Shown: piece after piece, positions 33,253 through 42,327 of the stretch | Layout: every line of letters starts with the position of its first letter | Numbering within the stretch: the stretch's first letter is position 1 | Source: Methanothermobacter tenebrarum | Lineage (GTDB): Archaea > Methanobacteriota > Methanobacteria > Methanobacteriales > DSM-23052 | Direction of reading: 5' to 3' | DNA: 64,000 bases | Assembly (NCBI RefSeq): GCF_023167465.1 | Contig: NZ_AP025698.1 | Location: 868,001 to 932,000, forward strand | Program-made: the position numbers and the translations under genes | The notes under the pieces: model-generated | Told to the model about the DNA's origin: nothing | The model's database searches: none | Seen by the model: the letters and a program-made list of their open reading frames with translations, nothing else

Positions 33253-35766
33253 TTATCCGGTTTGAATTGTGGAGATCCCGGCATTTTTTTCTACTGTGAA
33301 TGTATGGTCTGCTAGGTTTTCTAGTTCTTCTTCATGGGATACTATTATTATCTGTGAACATTCCAATTCTTCTAGTATTTCTCTGAATTTTAGGAGCTGT
33401 TCTTTGCTGAATCCGTCCGTTGGCTCGTCTAATATGAGCATGTCTGATTTTATTGTGGAGTATCTTTGAATAATGGTGTTTAGTGCTAGTCTATAGGCTA
33501 GTGCTACGCTTGTTTTTTCTCCTCCGCTGAGGTGTTCCAGTTCTTGTTCATAGCCTCCTTGTTCTATTATGGGTGTGAAGTTTTCATCTATCCTTACAGT
33601 TTTTTCGTTATCTTCTACGAGTTTTTGGAACCAGCGCTGGAAGTGGCTGTTGAATTCCTGGTTTATTTGTGTCATTACATGGGTTTCGATGTCGCTTAAT
33701 GTTGGTATGAAGTATTCTTTGAGCCATTTAACATACTCTTTTAATTTTTTTATGGACCTTTTTATTCTTTCCCTTTCTTTTATTTGTTCTTCCAAGTCTT
33801 TGATTTCCTCTTTTATCCTTTTGAGCGATCCAATGTTCCTTTCACGTTCTCTTTCACATTCTCTTATCTTTTCCATGGCATGGTCGAGGCTGTTCTTTGT
33901 TTGGTCTCTTTTCTCTTCTATTTCATCCTTTTTCTCCAGTATTTTGTCTAATTTTTTGATTTCTTCCCTGATGGTTTCTATTTGGCCTGTTTTTTCCTTT
34001 ATGATTTTTTTGTTTTCTTGGTATTCCATGTTCTTGGTTGGTTTTAGTTTTGTGATCATTTCCTGGTGATGCTTTATGGATGCTTTTATGTTGGCTATTT
34101 TTTCTTTCAGCGCGTCCCTTTCACCCTCTAAACTTTCTTTTTCTGTTTTGAGTCGTCTCATCTCATCTGGGATGGTTGATTTTGTGCTTATCCTCTCTTC
34201 CAGGCTCTTTTTCATCCTTTTTATCTCTTTTGTTTTTTCTTGGATCTTCTTTATTGTTTTATCGTTTTTTTGACGGTTTTGCTCCATATCTTCTAGTTTT
34301 TCTTTGAGGATTTCTAGTTCTCTTTTAGCGTTTTCGTATTCTCTTATTTTTTCTTTGAGGTTCTTGTTTTCTCTTATTCTTTTAGTGTATTCTTTTTTCA
34401 TTTTTTCAAGTTCTCTTTTCTGCTTTTGTTTTTCTTTGAGTTTCTTTTTGATCTTGGATGGGTTGACTGGGGCTCCGCATGTTGGACAGGTTTTTTCTTC
34501 TTTTATTGAGGAGTAATCCTTTATCTTAGCGTTAACTTCCCCTATTTTTTCCTCTGCTATCCCCTTTTTTCTTTCATATTCCTCTATGATTTCTTCGATT
34601 TCTCTTAGACTCTTATTGGATGGTTTTTTAATCTCCTCTAGGCTTTTGATTCTTTTGATGGTCTTGGATTGCTCCTCTTTGATTTTTTTGTTGTCTTCTT
34701 GGATTTCCTGGAGTCTTTCTAGATGTTCATGCTCTTGTTTTTTCAAGTTTTCTAGTTGGTTTTTATCTAGTAGTATGCTCTCATAGTCTTCTCGTATACC
34801 CTCTATTCTATTTTCCACCCCTTCGAGGGCCTCCTCTATCGCTTTTAGTCTTTTTTCCTCTTCGAATTTCTCCTTTTTCTCTTCGTCCATTTCTAGGATG
34901 TGTCTTCTATATTCTTCCTCTATTTTCTCGTTTTTCTTCTCTGCTTCTTCTATCTGCTCACTTATAATGTTGATTTTCTCCATTAGACTCTTTTTCCTGT
35001 TCTCAGCGTCTTTGATGTTATCGTATCTTCTTTCAAGTTCTGCAAGATCATTCTCTATGATTTTCCTCTTCTCTTCCAGTTTTTTCTTCTCATCTTCTAT
35101 TTTTTCAATTAAAAGCTTGTACTTGTCTATTTCACGTTTTCTATCATCCATCTTATCCTTTAACATTGGAAGGTCATGTACTCTCCCTTCAAGCCTATCA
35201 GCCTTTCTATCAATCCGAGCCGCCACCATATCAGCGTTAGTGGCGGCTATATTATAATCCTCCAATCCTAGAGCCCTTCTAATGGTTTCAAGCCTCTCTT
35301 TAGAATTCATACTTATTATCTTCTTCATCTCCTCCTGTGGCGTGAAAACAGCATACCTGTAAATGCGACTCTTTGCACGCGGATTCAAAGGCTCATTATA
35401 CTTCAATATCCTGAGTATCGTATCCTTCATCTCCGTCGGGGGCAGGTTCATCCTACCATTCTCTGTCTCAATATAACACCTATCCTGGCTTATACTCCCA
35501 TCACTCCTCCTAAGACTCCTATAACTAGTATAGGTTTTACCATCCACCTGGAATGTGAGGGAAACATAACCACTATTTGAACCCAGACGGAGCAAACCAG
35601 CCCCCCGCTGACCCCCCAGGCCGAAAAGGGCGAATTCAACCGCTAAGAGTAATGTTGTCTTACCAGAGCCTATATCCCCCTTAAAAAGTGTGACACCATC
35701 AGAAAAGCTGATCCTCGCCTCCCGGTAACTTCGAATATTCTTAAGTTCCAAGGATTTAAGGATCAT
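33253..35766 (-). CDS. rad50: DNA double-strand break repair ATPase Rad50
   Basis: 837 residues. The N-terminal Walker A is GDIGSGKTTLLL. Two long coiled-coil arms flank the zinc hook CPTCGAP (~residue 420-425). The C-terminal half has the ABC signature LSGGEKTSVALAYRLAL and Walker B LILDEPTDG. It forms a complex with Mre11 that tethers and processes DNA ends. The arms are rich in Glu, Lys and Arg, as usual. It overlaps the Mre11 stop by 4 bases (ATGA) and precedes the Mur-ligase genes by 24 bases on the same strand. Confidence 0.96.
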   Translation of the reverse strand: MILKSLELKNIRSYREARISFSDGVTLFKGDIGSGKTTLLLAVEFALFGLGGQRGAGLLRLGSNSGYVSLTFQVDGKTYTSYRSLRRSDGSISQDRCYIETENGRMNLPPTEMKDTILRILKYNEPLNPRAKSRIYRYAVFTPQEEMKKIISMNSKERLETIRRALGLEDYNIAATNADMVAARIDRKADRLEGRVHDLPMLKDKMDDRKREIDKYKLLIEKIEDEKKKLEEKRKIIENDLAELERRYDNIKDAENRKKSLMEKINIISEQIEEAEKKNEKIEEEYRRHILEMDEEKKEKFEEEKRLKAIEEALEGVENRIEGIREDYESILLDKNQLENLKKQEHEHLERLQEIQEDNKKIKEEQSKTIKRIKSLEEIKKPSNKSLREIEEIIEEYERKKGIAEEKIGEVNAKIKDYSSIKEEKTCPTCGAPVNPSKIKKKLKEKQKQKRELEKMKKEYTKRIRENKNLKEKIREYENAKRELEILKEKLEDMEQNRQKNDKTIKKIQEKTKEIKRMKKSLEERISTKSTIPDEMRRLKTEKESLEGERDALKEKIANIKASIKHHQEMITKLKPTKNMEYQENKKIIKEKTGQIETIREEIKKLDKILEKKDEIEEKRDQTKNSLDHAMEKIRECERERERNIGSLKRIKEEIKDLEEQIKERERIKRSIKKLKEYVKWLKEYFIPTLSDIETHVMTQINQEFNSHFQRWFQKLVEDNEKTVRIDENFTPIIEQGGYEQELEHLSGGEKTSVALAYRLALNTIIQRYSTIKSDMLILDEPTDGFSKEQLLKFREILEELECSQIIIVSHEEELENLADHTFTVEKNAGISTIQTG

Positions 35767-37022
35767 AAAAGATCACCCAAAAATTTCTCAATTGACAATA
35801 CCCTCAAAGCATCCTTGAACATCCCATCCTCGTAATCAACCTTCCGCTCATTTGGTTTCCTAGCCCGCCTCAAAACAGCTAAAAGTTCCATGGCAACATC
35901 AACATCACATTCCCTGAGAACATCCAAATTCTCCCTGTTCTCCCTGAAAAGGCTCTTTTCAACCTGTGGAACATCCTCCATCCTAACCCTTATCCGCCTC
36001 CTCTCACGGCGCCTGAGACCATGACGGTTTATATTAACATGTAAAGCACCCCTATCCACGAGCAAATCCCTTATCCTTATGGGGTCTATATCGGCCGTTT
36101 TACCCGATGAAAGCTCCCCCCTGATCTTCACCATAACAATCTTATCATCCACATCAGAAAATTGAAGATCGGAGATTATATCATCCATAGCCTCCTGGGA
36201 GCTTTTACCCGTAACATTATATTCAAAATAGGCATATTCAACAAGATCCAATGGCAGGAAACTCACATCCTGGACAGTATCATCAAATTCCACAATATAG
36301 AACCCCCGCTTTTTACCCTTAGCATTCGCTTCAAGATCAGTTGCATATGATCCAAACAATGGCCCAGGATAGACTATCCAACCATGATCTTCCACATGCT
36401 TTTCTATCTTTTCATGTAGATGGCCTCCTCCATAATAGTCAAAACCCCGGGGGAAGAGGCTCAATGGGATAGATTCCATCTCCGATAGATATGCCGGTTT
36501 AAATTCTGTTATGGCACTATGAAAAAGGAATATCTTAAACCCTTCCTCGGATTCTATGGAGGCCCTGTCAAGATATTTGAACTGTTCTATTTCCATGTTC
36601 ATTTTACGGGCTGATATACCCGTAAGCTTAGCCCCAGTCACCGGATCCGAAGTAAAATCAAGGACATACCTATTTTCTTCCGGGCGGATTCTGTCAACCC
36701 TTTTTAATAAGCCTGCACTTTCAAGCACGTCGATCATTGATGTCCTAGTTGGACTGTAATCATGACTCCCATAACATGTATATACCGGTATTTCCTCCTC
36801 CTTCAAGCCCTTAAGTATTTTAGCAACTTCCTTGACAACTTCCATATTGGGTATGTTAGAATGGAACAGATCCCCTGATATTATGATAAAATCAACACCC
36901 CTCTTGCAAGATCTCTTGATGGCCCCCTTGAAACTTTCAACTTCTAGTCTTTTAAGTTCTGTGTATCTGTGGGCTCCAAGGTGGCAGTCTGCTAAATGGG
37001 CGAACTTGTACACGTATTTCAC
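35763..37022 (-). CDS. mre11: DNA double-strand break repair nuclease Mre11
   Basis: 419 residues. The calcineurin-like phosphoesterase motifs are intact: FAHLADCHLGAHRY (D-x-H), IISGDLFH, CYGSHDYSP (where GNHD is usual; here GSHD), LFHSAI and YYGGGHLHEKI (GHxH). The C-terminal capping domain is Arg-rich (LRRRERRRIRVRM). It acts as the Mn-dependent nuclease partner of Rad50 in end resection. The Asn-to-Ser change in GNHD is worth noting, because that Asn is normally a metal ligand; some archaeal Mre11 proteins vary there. It overlaps HerA and Rad50 by 4 bases each. Confidence 0.95.
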   Translation of the reverse strand: MKYVYKFAHLADCHLGAHRYTELKRLEVESFKGAIKRSCKRGVDFIIISGDLFHSNIPNMEVVKEVAKILKGLKEEEIPVYTCYGSHDYSPTRTSMIDVLESAGLLKRVDRIRPEENRYVLDFTSDPVTGAKLTGISARKMNMEIEQFKYLDRASIESEEGFKIFLFHSAITEFKPAYLSEMESIPLSLFPRGFDYYGGGHLHEKIEKHVEDHGWIVYPGPLFGSYATDLEANAKGKKRGFYIVEFDDTVQDVSFLPLDLVEYAYFEYNVTGKSSQEAMDDIISDLQFSDVDDKIVMVKIRGELSSGKTADIDPIRIRDLLVDRGALHVNINRHGLRRRERRRIRVRMEDVPQVEKSLFRENRENLDVLRECDVDVAMELLAVLRRARKPNERKVDYEDGMFKDALRVLSIEKFLGDLL

Positions 37023-38593
37023 CTTACCAGTTCTTCGTAGGATAAGAGTGGGGGTTTATCCTCCCCTTTATTTACTTTTTCCTGGGCATGTTCTTCGAAG
37101 AGTGGTATTTTAATGGGTACTGCGAATTTCGTGAATATACTCGTCACTATAGCCTCCCCCCGGTCAAGGCTTGCTATTGTCCGATTATCATCTGAAAGAT
37201 CCTGTGAAGCGCTTGCTATTATCTCAGCCCGCTCTTGTGACATTTCATTTCCTAGGATTATCTTCGTGTTCATATTCGCGAGTATAGTCCTGGGGATCAG
37301 GCTTACAAGTTGTGTTATGGCAACGAGTCCTATGTTGAATTTCCGACCTTCCCTTGCAACTGTACTGTAAATGTTGTGGCCTTGTTTTTCTATAACCTCT
37401 TTTCCAAGGACCCTTGGGGCTTCCTCTATAACTATACCGATTATGGGCTTCTCTTCTAGGGTGCCGTCTGCTTTGTATTTTTGGTATTTGTTGAATATTG
37501 CCCCGACGATTATGCTACCTACTAGTAGTTCTGCTTCGCCCATAAGCCTTGAAGTGTCTATTATAACGATTTCACCAGCTTCTAGGGATTGTATAACCTC
37601 TTTGATGGTTGAATCCCCAGCATCTGTCGTGAAAACACCCCCACGAGACTTTAATCGGCCATTCTCCTCGTAGATGCCTAGTATATTATCGAATTTCCTC
37701 TGCAGGACGCTGAGTGTGCTGGGACGCACCTTTTCCTTATCTCCTTCCTGGTCATCAACTCTTTCCCCTGTTATAATCTTCTGTATCCAATCTTCTCCGA
37801 ATTTGTTATGGTAAAGTTTTATCGCATCCTCTTGGGCGCTTGTAAACTCGACTATGCCATCGAAATGTTCTGGTCTTATGGATTTAAGGTTTATGTTAAG
37901 GGAGTATGCCATGCCTTCAACTTTTGAAGCGTCGGGGGTGTAATATTTAAGTTTTTCTTGGTTGGGATGGTCCTTCAGTCCTAGTTCGTTTCTCCCATAG
38001 TATTCGTCGTGTGGGTCGAGGACTAGCATGCCTATGTTTTCTATGTCCATGAGTTCCCAGAGCATCACCTTTACTAGGTTGCTCTTGCCCCTACCTGTGG
38101 TGGCTGGTATAAGGATATGGTGTGGTATAGCTTCTCTGGCATTAACGTGTATCCTTGTTTTAAGTTCCTTTGAGCCGCTTCTCACATTACCCAAGTAGAG
38201 GGGGTCTTCTGTTTCCTTTTTTAAAAATTTGAGATCATCATCTCTTATACGTCTTACCTGATTGAAGAATCTTGGTAGTGTCTTGGGTAGTTGTGGTCTA
38301 CCATCTTGTATTTGGAGTATGGTTTTGGCTTCTGCGATTATATAATTTCTAAGTTCCTCGTCTAGGAATTCTAGCTGGGAGCCGCTTTTTTCGAGTTGGA
38401 TCCCCGAGGCGAGTTCTCTCATGATCTGTGGGACTTGTGAATTGTAGATCAGATCCTTTACTTGTAGGATGCTATAGTTATTATCGTCCTCTTCTGCAAC
38501 TAGCAGGTCTCCAAGTTCTATCCTTGAACCGCTCCTTTCCCTTATAAAAACCTTTGAAGTTTCTCCTCCTATGATCTGTCCTATAATGTCGAT
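37019..38593 (-). CDS. herA: HerA helicase with probable non-AUG start
   Basis: Bipolar DNA helicase/translocase that works with NurA, Mre11 and Rad50 at DNA ends. The FtsK/HerA ATPase has TTGRGKSNLVKVML (Walker A), MLVLDPHDEY, IGIVIEEAPRVLG (Walker B) and AREGRKFNIGLVAITQ with its Arg finger. The first canonical start (ATG 38422) would drop the N-terminal HAS-barrel. Upstream, the same frame encodes it well: IDIIGQIIGGETSKVFIRE, then RIELGDLLVAEED. This stretch holds no ATG, GTG or TTG. The best-placed codon is ATC at 38593 (or ATT/ATA next to it) with GGGGGG upstream and 13 bases after the NurA stop. I use 38593. Confidence 0.9.
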   Translation of the reverse strand: MDIIGQIIGGETSKVFIRERSGSRIELGDLLVAEEDDNNYSILQVKDLIYNSQVPQIMRELASGIQLEKSGSQLEFLDEELRNYIIAEAKTILQIQDGRPQLPKTLPRFFNQVRRIRDDDLKFLKKETEDPLYLGNVRSGSKELKTRIHVNAREAIPHHILIPATTGRGKSNLVKVMLWELMDIENIGMLVLDPHDEYYGRNELGLKDHPNQEKLKYYTPDASKVEGMAYSLNINLKSIRPEHFDGIVEFTSAQEDAIKLYHNKFGEDWIQKIITGERVDDQEGDKEKVRPSTLSVLQRKFDNILGIYEENGRLKSRGGVFTTDAGDSTIKEVIQSLEAGEIVIIDTSRLMGEAELLVGSIIVGAIFNKYQKYKADGTLEEKPIIGIVIEEAPRVLGKEVIEKQGHNIYSTVAREGRKFNIGLVAITQLVSLIPRTILANMNTKIILGNEMSQERAEIIASASQDLSDDNRTIASLDRGEAIVTSIFTKFAVPIKIPLFEEHAQEKVNKGEDKPPLLSYEELVR

Positions 38594-38606
38594 CTTGGAT
38601 TCCCCC

Positions 38607-39677
38607 CTATCTAGGCTTTTTATCCTTGATCATGGCTATCATGTTCAGTCTTTCATGGGCGTCAAGCGCCCTTATATGATATTTCAACTCTTCCAGTGTG
38701 TCCCCTGATAACCCTGATAATATACTTGTCTTGTATATGTTCACCTCATCCATACGTACCCTCGCGTTAAGGTCGGCGTCTATGAGACCATACGGGTAGC
38801 CTGGGAATGTAGCATCAACTGTATTCTCCCCAATGGCGGATATTATCTCGAGTTCGTCATCTTGATTGAGAAGGTCTAATCTGAAAATGTAATCTGAGAG
38901 TTCATGTAATTTAACAATCATTATCTTTATATTATATTCCTTCACCTTTTTAGTGGGCTTTGTAGGATAATACCATCTTTTATAATTGATATCCTTCGCC
39001 AATCTCCCAATGGAGGCTATTAGGGAATCCCCGGCTGGTGTGGGTAATGTGCACGTTTTTGAAAGGCCTGCGAGGTTAACCCCCATCCTATCAGCAGTTT
39101 CTAATATTCTGTGGAGGTATTTACGCTCTCCTTCGAATGATGTATCCAGTGAACCATCCTTCACGAGTATGTCACCCTCATCGAGTTCTTCTTCTATTAT
39201 ATGGGTGCTGAAGCTCCACTCCGCGAACCTTCGAGCCACTGAGAACATTCTACTTCGCTGGTAGAAATCTGGGGGTCCTGGGAGCGTTACTGTAAGATCC
39301 TCCTCCACTGGCAGATACTTTCTATGCTCTTCTAGGAGTGGGAATATCTTCACTTTACCTACTTGTCCATCCTCTGAATCATGGACACTAAGATAAGAGA
39401 AAAACTCTATCTTTTCAGGTACCCTGGAGGGTCTTTGACGTTTCTTACCCCTGAAAAGATTGAAATACACTCTATTTACTTGTAGGGAGAATCTTGGAGC
39501 CTCCAATATAGTGTTATTCCCGCCGTCGACGAACGCCATTAAACGGGGTTCAACATCATCCTTAAGGGGTTTGAAATAATCTCCATGAGAATTATAGACT
39601 TCATAATCCCCCAACTCCCCTATATTCTCTCTAACCTCTCTTTCAAGGGTTTTAATTACCTTTTCCAAGGCCCCCAA
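38607..39677 (-). CDS. nurA: NurA nuclease
   Basis: 356 residues of the NurA family, an RNase H-like 5'-3' exo/endonuclease. The first catalytic Asp is in LMAFVDGGNN. A second acidic site is ILVKDGSLDTSFEGE, and the C-terminal part has YPYGLIDADLNARV. NurA pairs with HerA to resect broken ends with Mre11-Rad50, in agreement with the gene order. The start is TTG 39677 with GGGGGGTT about 8 nt upstream; an ACCCCAC run further upstream can pair with that SD. It starts the run of DNA-repair genes. Confidence 0.92.
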   Translation of the reverse strand: MGALEKVIKTLEREVRENIGELGDYEVYNSHGDYFKPLKDDVEPRLMAFVDGGNNTILEAPRFSLQVNRVYFNLFRGKKRQRPSRVPEKIEFFSYLSVHDSEDGQVGKVKIFPLLEEHRKYLPVEEDLTVTLPGPPDFYQRSRMFSVARRFAEWSFSTHIIEEELDEGDILVKDGSLDTSFEGERKYLHRILETADRMGVNLAGLSKTCTLPTPAGDSLIASIGRLAKDINYKRWYYPTKPTKKVKEYNIKIMIVKLHELSDYIFRLDLLNQDDELEIISAIGENTVDATFPGYPYGLIDADLNARVRMDEVNIYKTSILSGLSGDTLEELKYHIRALDAHERLNMIAMIKDKKPR

Positions 39678-39708
39678 TATTATAACCCCCCAGCTAATAC
39701 GTGGGGTC

Positions 39709-40257
39709 TTATTCCTTTTCTATTATAACAGCCGTACCATAGGCTAAGATTTCTTGCATGACATTGGAGATGGAATCAGAATCAAAGCGTGCGCTTATAA
39801 TAGCATTGGCTCCAAGTTCCCTCGCATGTTCTATCATACGATCAATAGCCTCTTGACGTGCATGTTCCATCATGGTAACATACTCTTTGATCTCCCCCCC
39901 AGCAATAGATCTTAAACCGGCCCCAACCTGGCCTCCCAGTCCTCTGCTCCTAACTGTAAGACCGTAAACGAGGCCTATGGTTTCAACGGCACGATATCCC
40001 GGGACATGATTTGAACTTACAACAATAATATCCTCGTATTTGCCGGGAGCCACTGGCTTCTCCTCTTCTAGGGGTTTTTCCTCGAGTTTGGTGCCGCATT
40101 CTTCGCAGAAATTGGCTTCAGGCCCATATTCTTTATTACAGTTTGGGCAATATTTGGCTGGTGCTCCTACCCCTTCCTCTGTGGGGGTTGAGGGTTCAAC
40201 CGCGCCCTTTCTCCTTTTTTCTTCTAATCTTCTTCTCATTTCCTCGGTGGATACCAT
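39709..40257 (-). CDS. Zinc-ribbon + YbjQ/heavy-metal-binding-domain protein
   Basis: About 182 residues. An N-terminal charged helix (TEEMRRRLEEKRRKG) is followed by a zinc ribbon (YCPNCNKEYGPEANFCEECG, ~40-60) and a C-terminal YbjQ-type domain: VVSSNHVPGYRAVETIGLV, GLTVRSRGLGGQVGAGLRS and ELGANAIISARFD. YbjQ domains form ring-shaped pentamers of unclear function, often in stress or membrane contexts. The start at ATG 40257 has GGGTGA 5 nt upstream. It precedes NurA by 31 bases on the same strand and may share its transcript. Confidence 0.82.
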   Translation of the reverse strand: MVSTEEMRRRLEEKRRKGAVEPSTPTEEGVGAPAKYCPNCNKEYGPEANFCEECGTKLEEKPLEEEKPVAPGKYEDIIVVSSNHVPGYRAVETIGLVYGLTVRSRGLGGQVGAGLRSIAGGEIKEYVTMMEHARQEAIDRMIEHARELGANAIISARFDSDSISNVMQEILAYGTAVIIEKE

Positions 40258-40372
40258 AATATTCACCCAGTTTATTTTTCTAATTTTCACTGTATATATG
40301 GGTAACTTGAATTTTCGGTTATCAGTGGAGTGTGCAATTTCTTAAATATTAGCTTGCTAGAAATGTTATCCT

Positions 40373-41743
40373 ATGAGGCTTCGAAGGGCTCTTACATTAT
40401 TTGATGTTGTGAACCTTGTAATCGGGACTATTGTCGGCGCTGATATTTATATAGTGGCTGCTGTTGGCGCGGGGACCCTTGGACCCGCATCTATATTATC
40501 CTGGTTTATAGCTGGGATTATGGCGATTATAATTGCACTTGTATTCGCCGAGTCTTCATCAGTGTTAGCCCGTGTAGGCGGACCCTATGCATATGCCCGG
40601 CATGTTTTCGGGGACTTTGTAGGGTTTCTTGTGGGCTGGTCCCTTTGGGTGTCATCCTGGGTGGCTATAGCGGTTTTTCCAGTTGCATTTGTTTCATATT
40701 TGCTTCATTTCATCGCCTTGGATCCTATTCTCCAGGCTCTTGTTAAGGTTGTTTTCATAGTCTCCTTAACCCTGGTAAATTATAGGAGTGTGAAGGTGGC
40801 TGGTAAGGTTAATGATGCTTTAACTGTTTTGAAGCTGGCTCCGCTTTTTATCTTTGCCCTTGCAGGTCTGGTTTATTTTCTAATGAAACCTGATATACTC
40901 ATAGCCAATTATACGCCCTTCGCACCCTATGGCTTAAAGGGGCTGGGTAGTGTTGTTGTATTAGTCTTCTGGGCGTATGTGGGTTTTGAACTTGTAACAG
41001 TACCATCTGATGAGGTTGTAGACCCTGAGAGGACGATACCAAAGGCTATAATCCTTGGGATGATATTTATAATGTTCTTTTATCTTATAACAAATTTTGT
41101 CATATTAGGTGTTGTCCCCTGGAATCTCCTTGCAAGTAGCCAGGCGCCACTGGCACTCGCAGGTTACATGCTACTAGGATCCTCAGGGGCCCTGCTCATG
41201 ACCCTAGGCGCCCTATTCTCAATATCAGGCTCGGAAGAAGCTGGTATACTCTCTACTGCGAGGATATTATATGCTATGGCCTCTGATGGTCTTCTTCCAG
41301 GGGTCTTTGCCAAAGTACATCAAAGGTATAGGACGCCCCATGTAAGTTTGGTTTTCCAAAACCTAACAGCCCTAGTGGCGGCGCTTTTAGGAACAGCCAC
41401 ACAACTTATTAGCGTATCTGTGTTCACCCTACTCTTCTGTTACATTCTAACCTGCATCTCATTACCCCTACTCAAAAAAGAAAGAACACCTATTAAGGCC
41501 ATCCTAGGATTTCTTGCATGCCTTTATCTTATGGTCAACTGTCCATTTGACTCCATCCTCTGGGGCCTGCTTCTAACTTTTATTGGAATCCCATTATATT
41601 TGAAGTATGCAACCCATCAACCCGACATTTATGTGAGGAGAATAGCAAGACAACTACAAGAGAGTATACTGGCAAGAAGAGAGAAAAGATTCCTCGCAAG
41701 ATTCCTAAGATCATTGTTCAATCTTATGAAAAAATTGAAATAA
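40373..41743 (+). CDS. APC-superfamily amino acid permease
   Basis: 456 residues with 12 predicted transmembrane segments. The family N-terminus is clear: LTLFDVVNLVIGTIVGADIY (glycine-rich helix 1). AESSSVLARVGGPYAYARHVFG and FWAYVGFELVTVPSDEVVDPERTIPKA (helix 6 and loop) follow. The C-terminal tail is Arg/Lys-rich (RREKRFLARFLRSL) and cytoplasmic. It should import or exchange amino acids or related cations. The substrate cannot be predicted. CTTAAATATT (40341-40350) lies about 26 bases before the ATG and there is no SD, so this is probably a leaderless gene. It is divergent from the zinc-ribbon/YbjQ gene. Confidence 0.9.
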   Translation: MRLRRALTLFDVVNLVIGTIVGADIYIVAAVGAGTLGPASILSWFIAGIMAIIIALVFAESSSVLARVGGPYAYARHVFGDFVGFLVGWSLWVSSWVAIAVFPVAFVSYLLHFIALDPILQALVKVVFIVSLTLVNYRSVKVAGKVNDALTVLKLAPLFIFALAGLVYFLMKPDILIANYTPFAPYGLKGLGSVVVLVFWAYVGFELVTVPSDEVVDPERTIPKAIILGMIFIMFFYLITNFVILGVVPWNLLASSQAPLALAGYMLLGSSGALLMTLGALFSISGSEEAGILSTARILYAMASDGLLPGVFAKVHQRYRTPHVSLVFQNLTALVAALLGTATQLISVSVFTLLFCYILTCISLPLLKKERTPIKAILGFLACLYLMVNCPFDSILWGLLLTFIGIPLYLKYATHQPDIYVRRIARQLQESILARREKRFLARFLRSLFNLMKKLK

Positions 41744-41835
41744 TCCCGGAGCTTCCTCGATGCCACCATGAGAATCTCTTGGAACAAGATTTATATAGTA
41801 TATAAAAGTATGGGTGATGATGGAGATGGTTAACC

Positions 41836-42312
41836 TTGAAGAAGCTGAGCATTCTATTAGCACTCGTTATGGTATTTGCTGGGATGGGTATTGGGGCAGC
41901 GGCTTCAGTATTTTATACCGTGAATGCTCCCATGCCCACAGAAAAGAGCACACCATATACAGCGCCTATAACCCTTAATAAGACCATGCAGATAAAGTAC
42001 ATGATAAAGGATAATACGACCAAGTATGGGATAATCAACCATGAGATAACCAAAAAGAAGAATCAGACAGTATTCCCACTGATATCATTCAATGGTACAG
42101 TAGCTTCGTTAATTTTCCCTGAAAATCTAACTGTGTATTATACTGTGAATGGTAAACAACCAACAAATAAAAGCGCAATCTATACTTCCCCTATAATCTT
42201 GGACAAGAACATGATCATTAAATACTTGATAGTCAGTAACAACACAACATACACGGGGATAGTCAAGCACACACCATGTAAATTCGGCAAGGGGTGCAAT
42301 TTAAGAATGTAA
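41836..42312 (+). CDS. Secreted protein with two chitobiase-C-like repeats
   Basis: About 158 residues. The signal peptide is MKKLSILLALVMVFAGMGIGAAA. Two related repeats follow: FYTVNAPMPTEKSTPYTAPITL and YYTVNGKQPTNKSAIYTSPIIL, each continuing with a Lys/Tyr strand (MQIKYMIKDNTT; MIIKYLIVSNNTT). These match the CHB_HEX_C-type domain (YYTxxGxxPTxxSxxYTxPI), normally found at the end of surface glycosidases and adhesins. The C-terminus has two Cys (CKFGKGCNLRM). It is probably a surface-exposed binding module. The start is TTG 41836, with GGAGATGG upstream. Confidence 0.72.
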   Translation: MKKLSILLALVMVFAGMGIGAAASVFYTVNAPMPTEKSTPYTAPITLNKTMQIKYMIKDNTTKYGIINHEITKKKNQTVFPLISFNGTVASLIFPENLTVYYTVNGKQPTNKSAIYTSPIILDKNMIIKYLIVSNNTTYTGIVKHTPCKFGKGCNLRM

Positions 42313-42327
42313 AGCTGAATATTAAAA

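Noticed and set aside
33569..35257. Several long + strand ORFs rich in Ser, Phe and Leu antisense to rad50
   Set aside because: They are mirror readings of the Glu/Lys-rich coiled coil.
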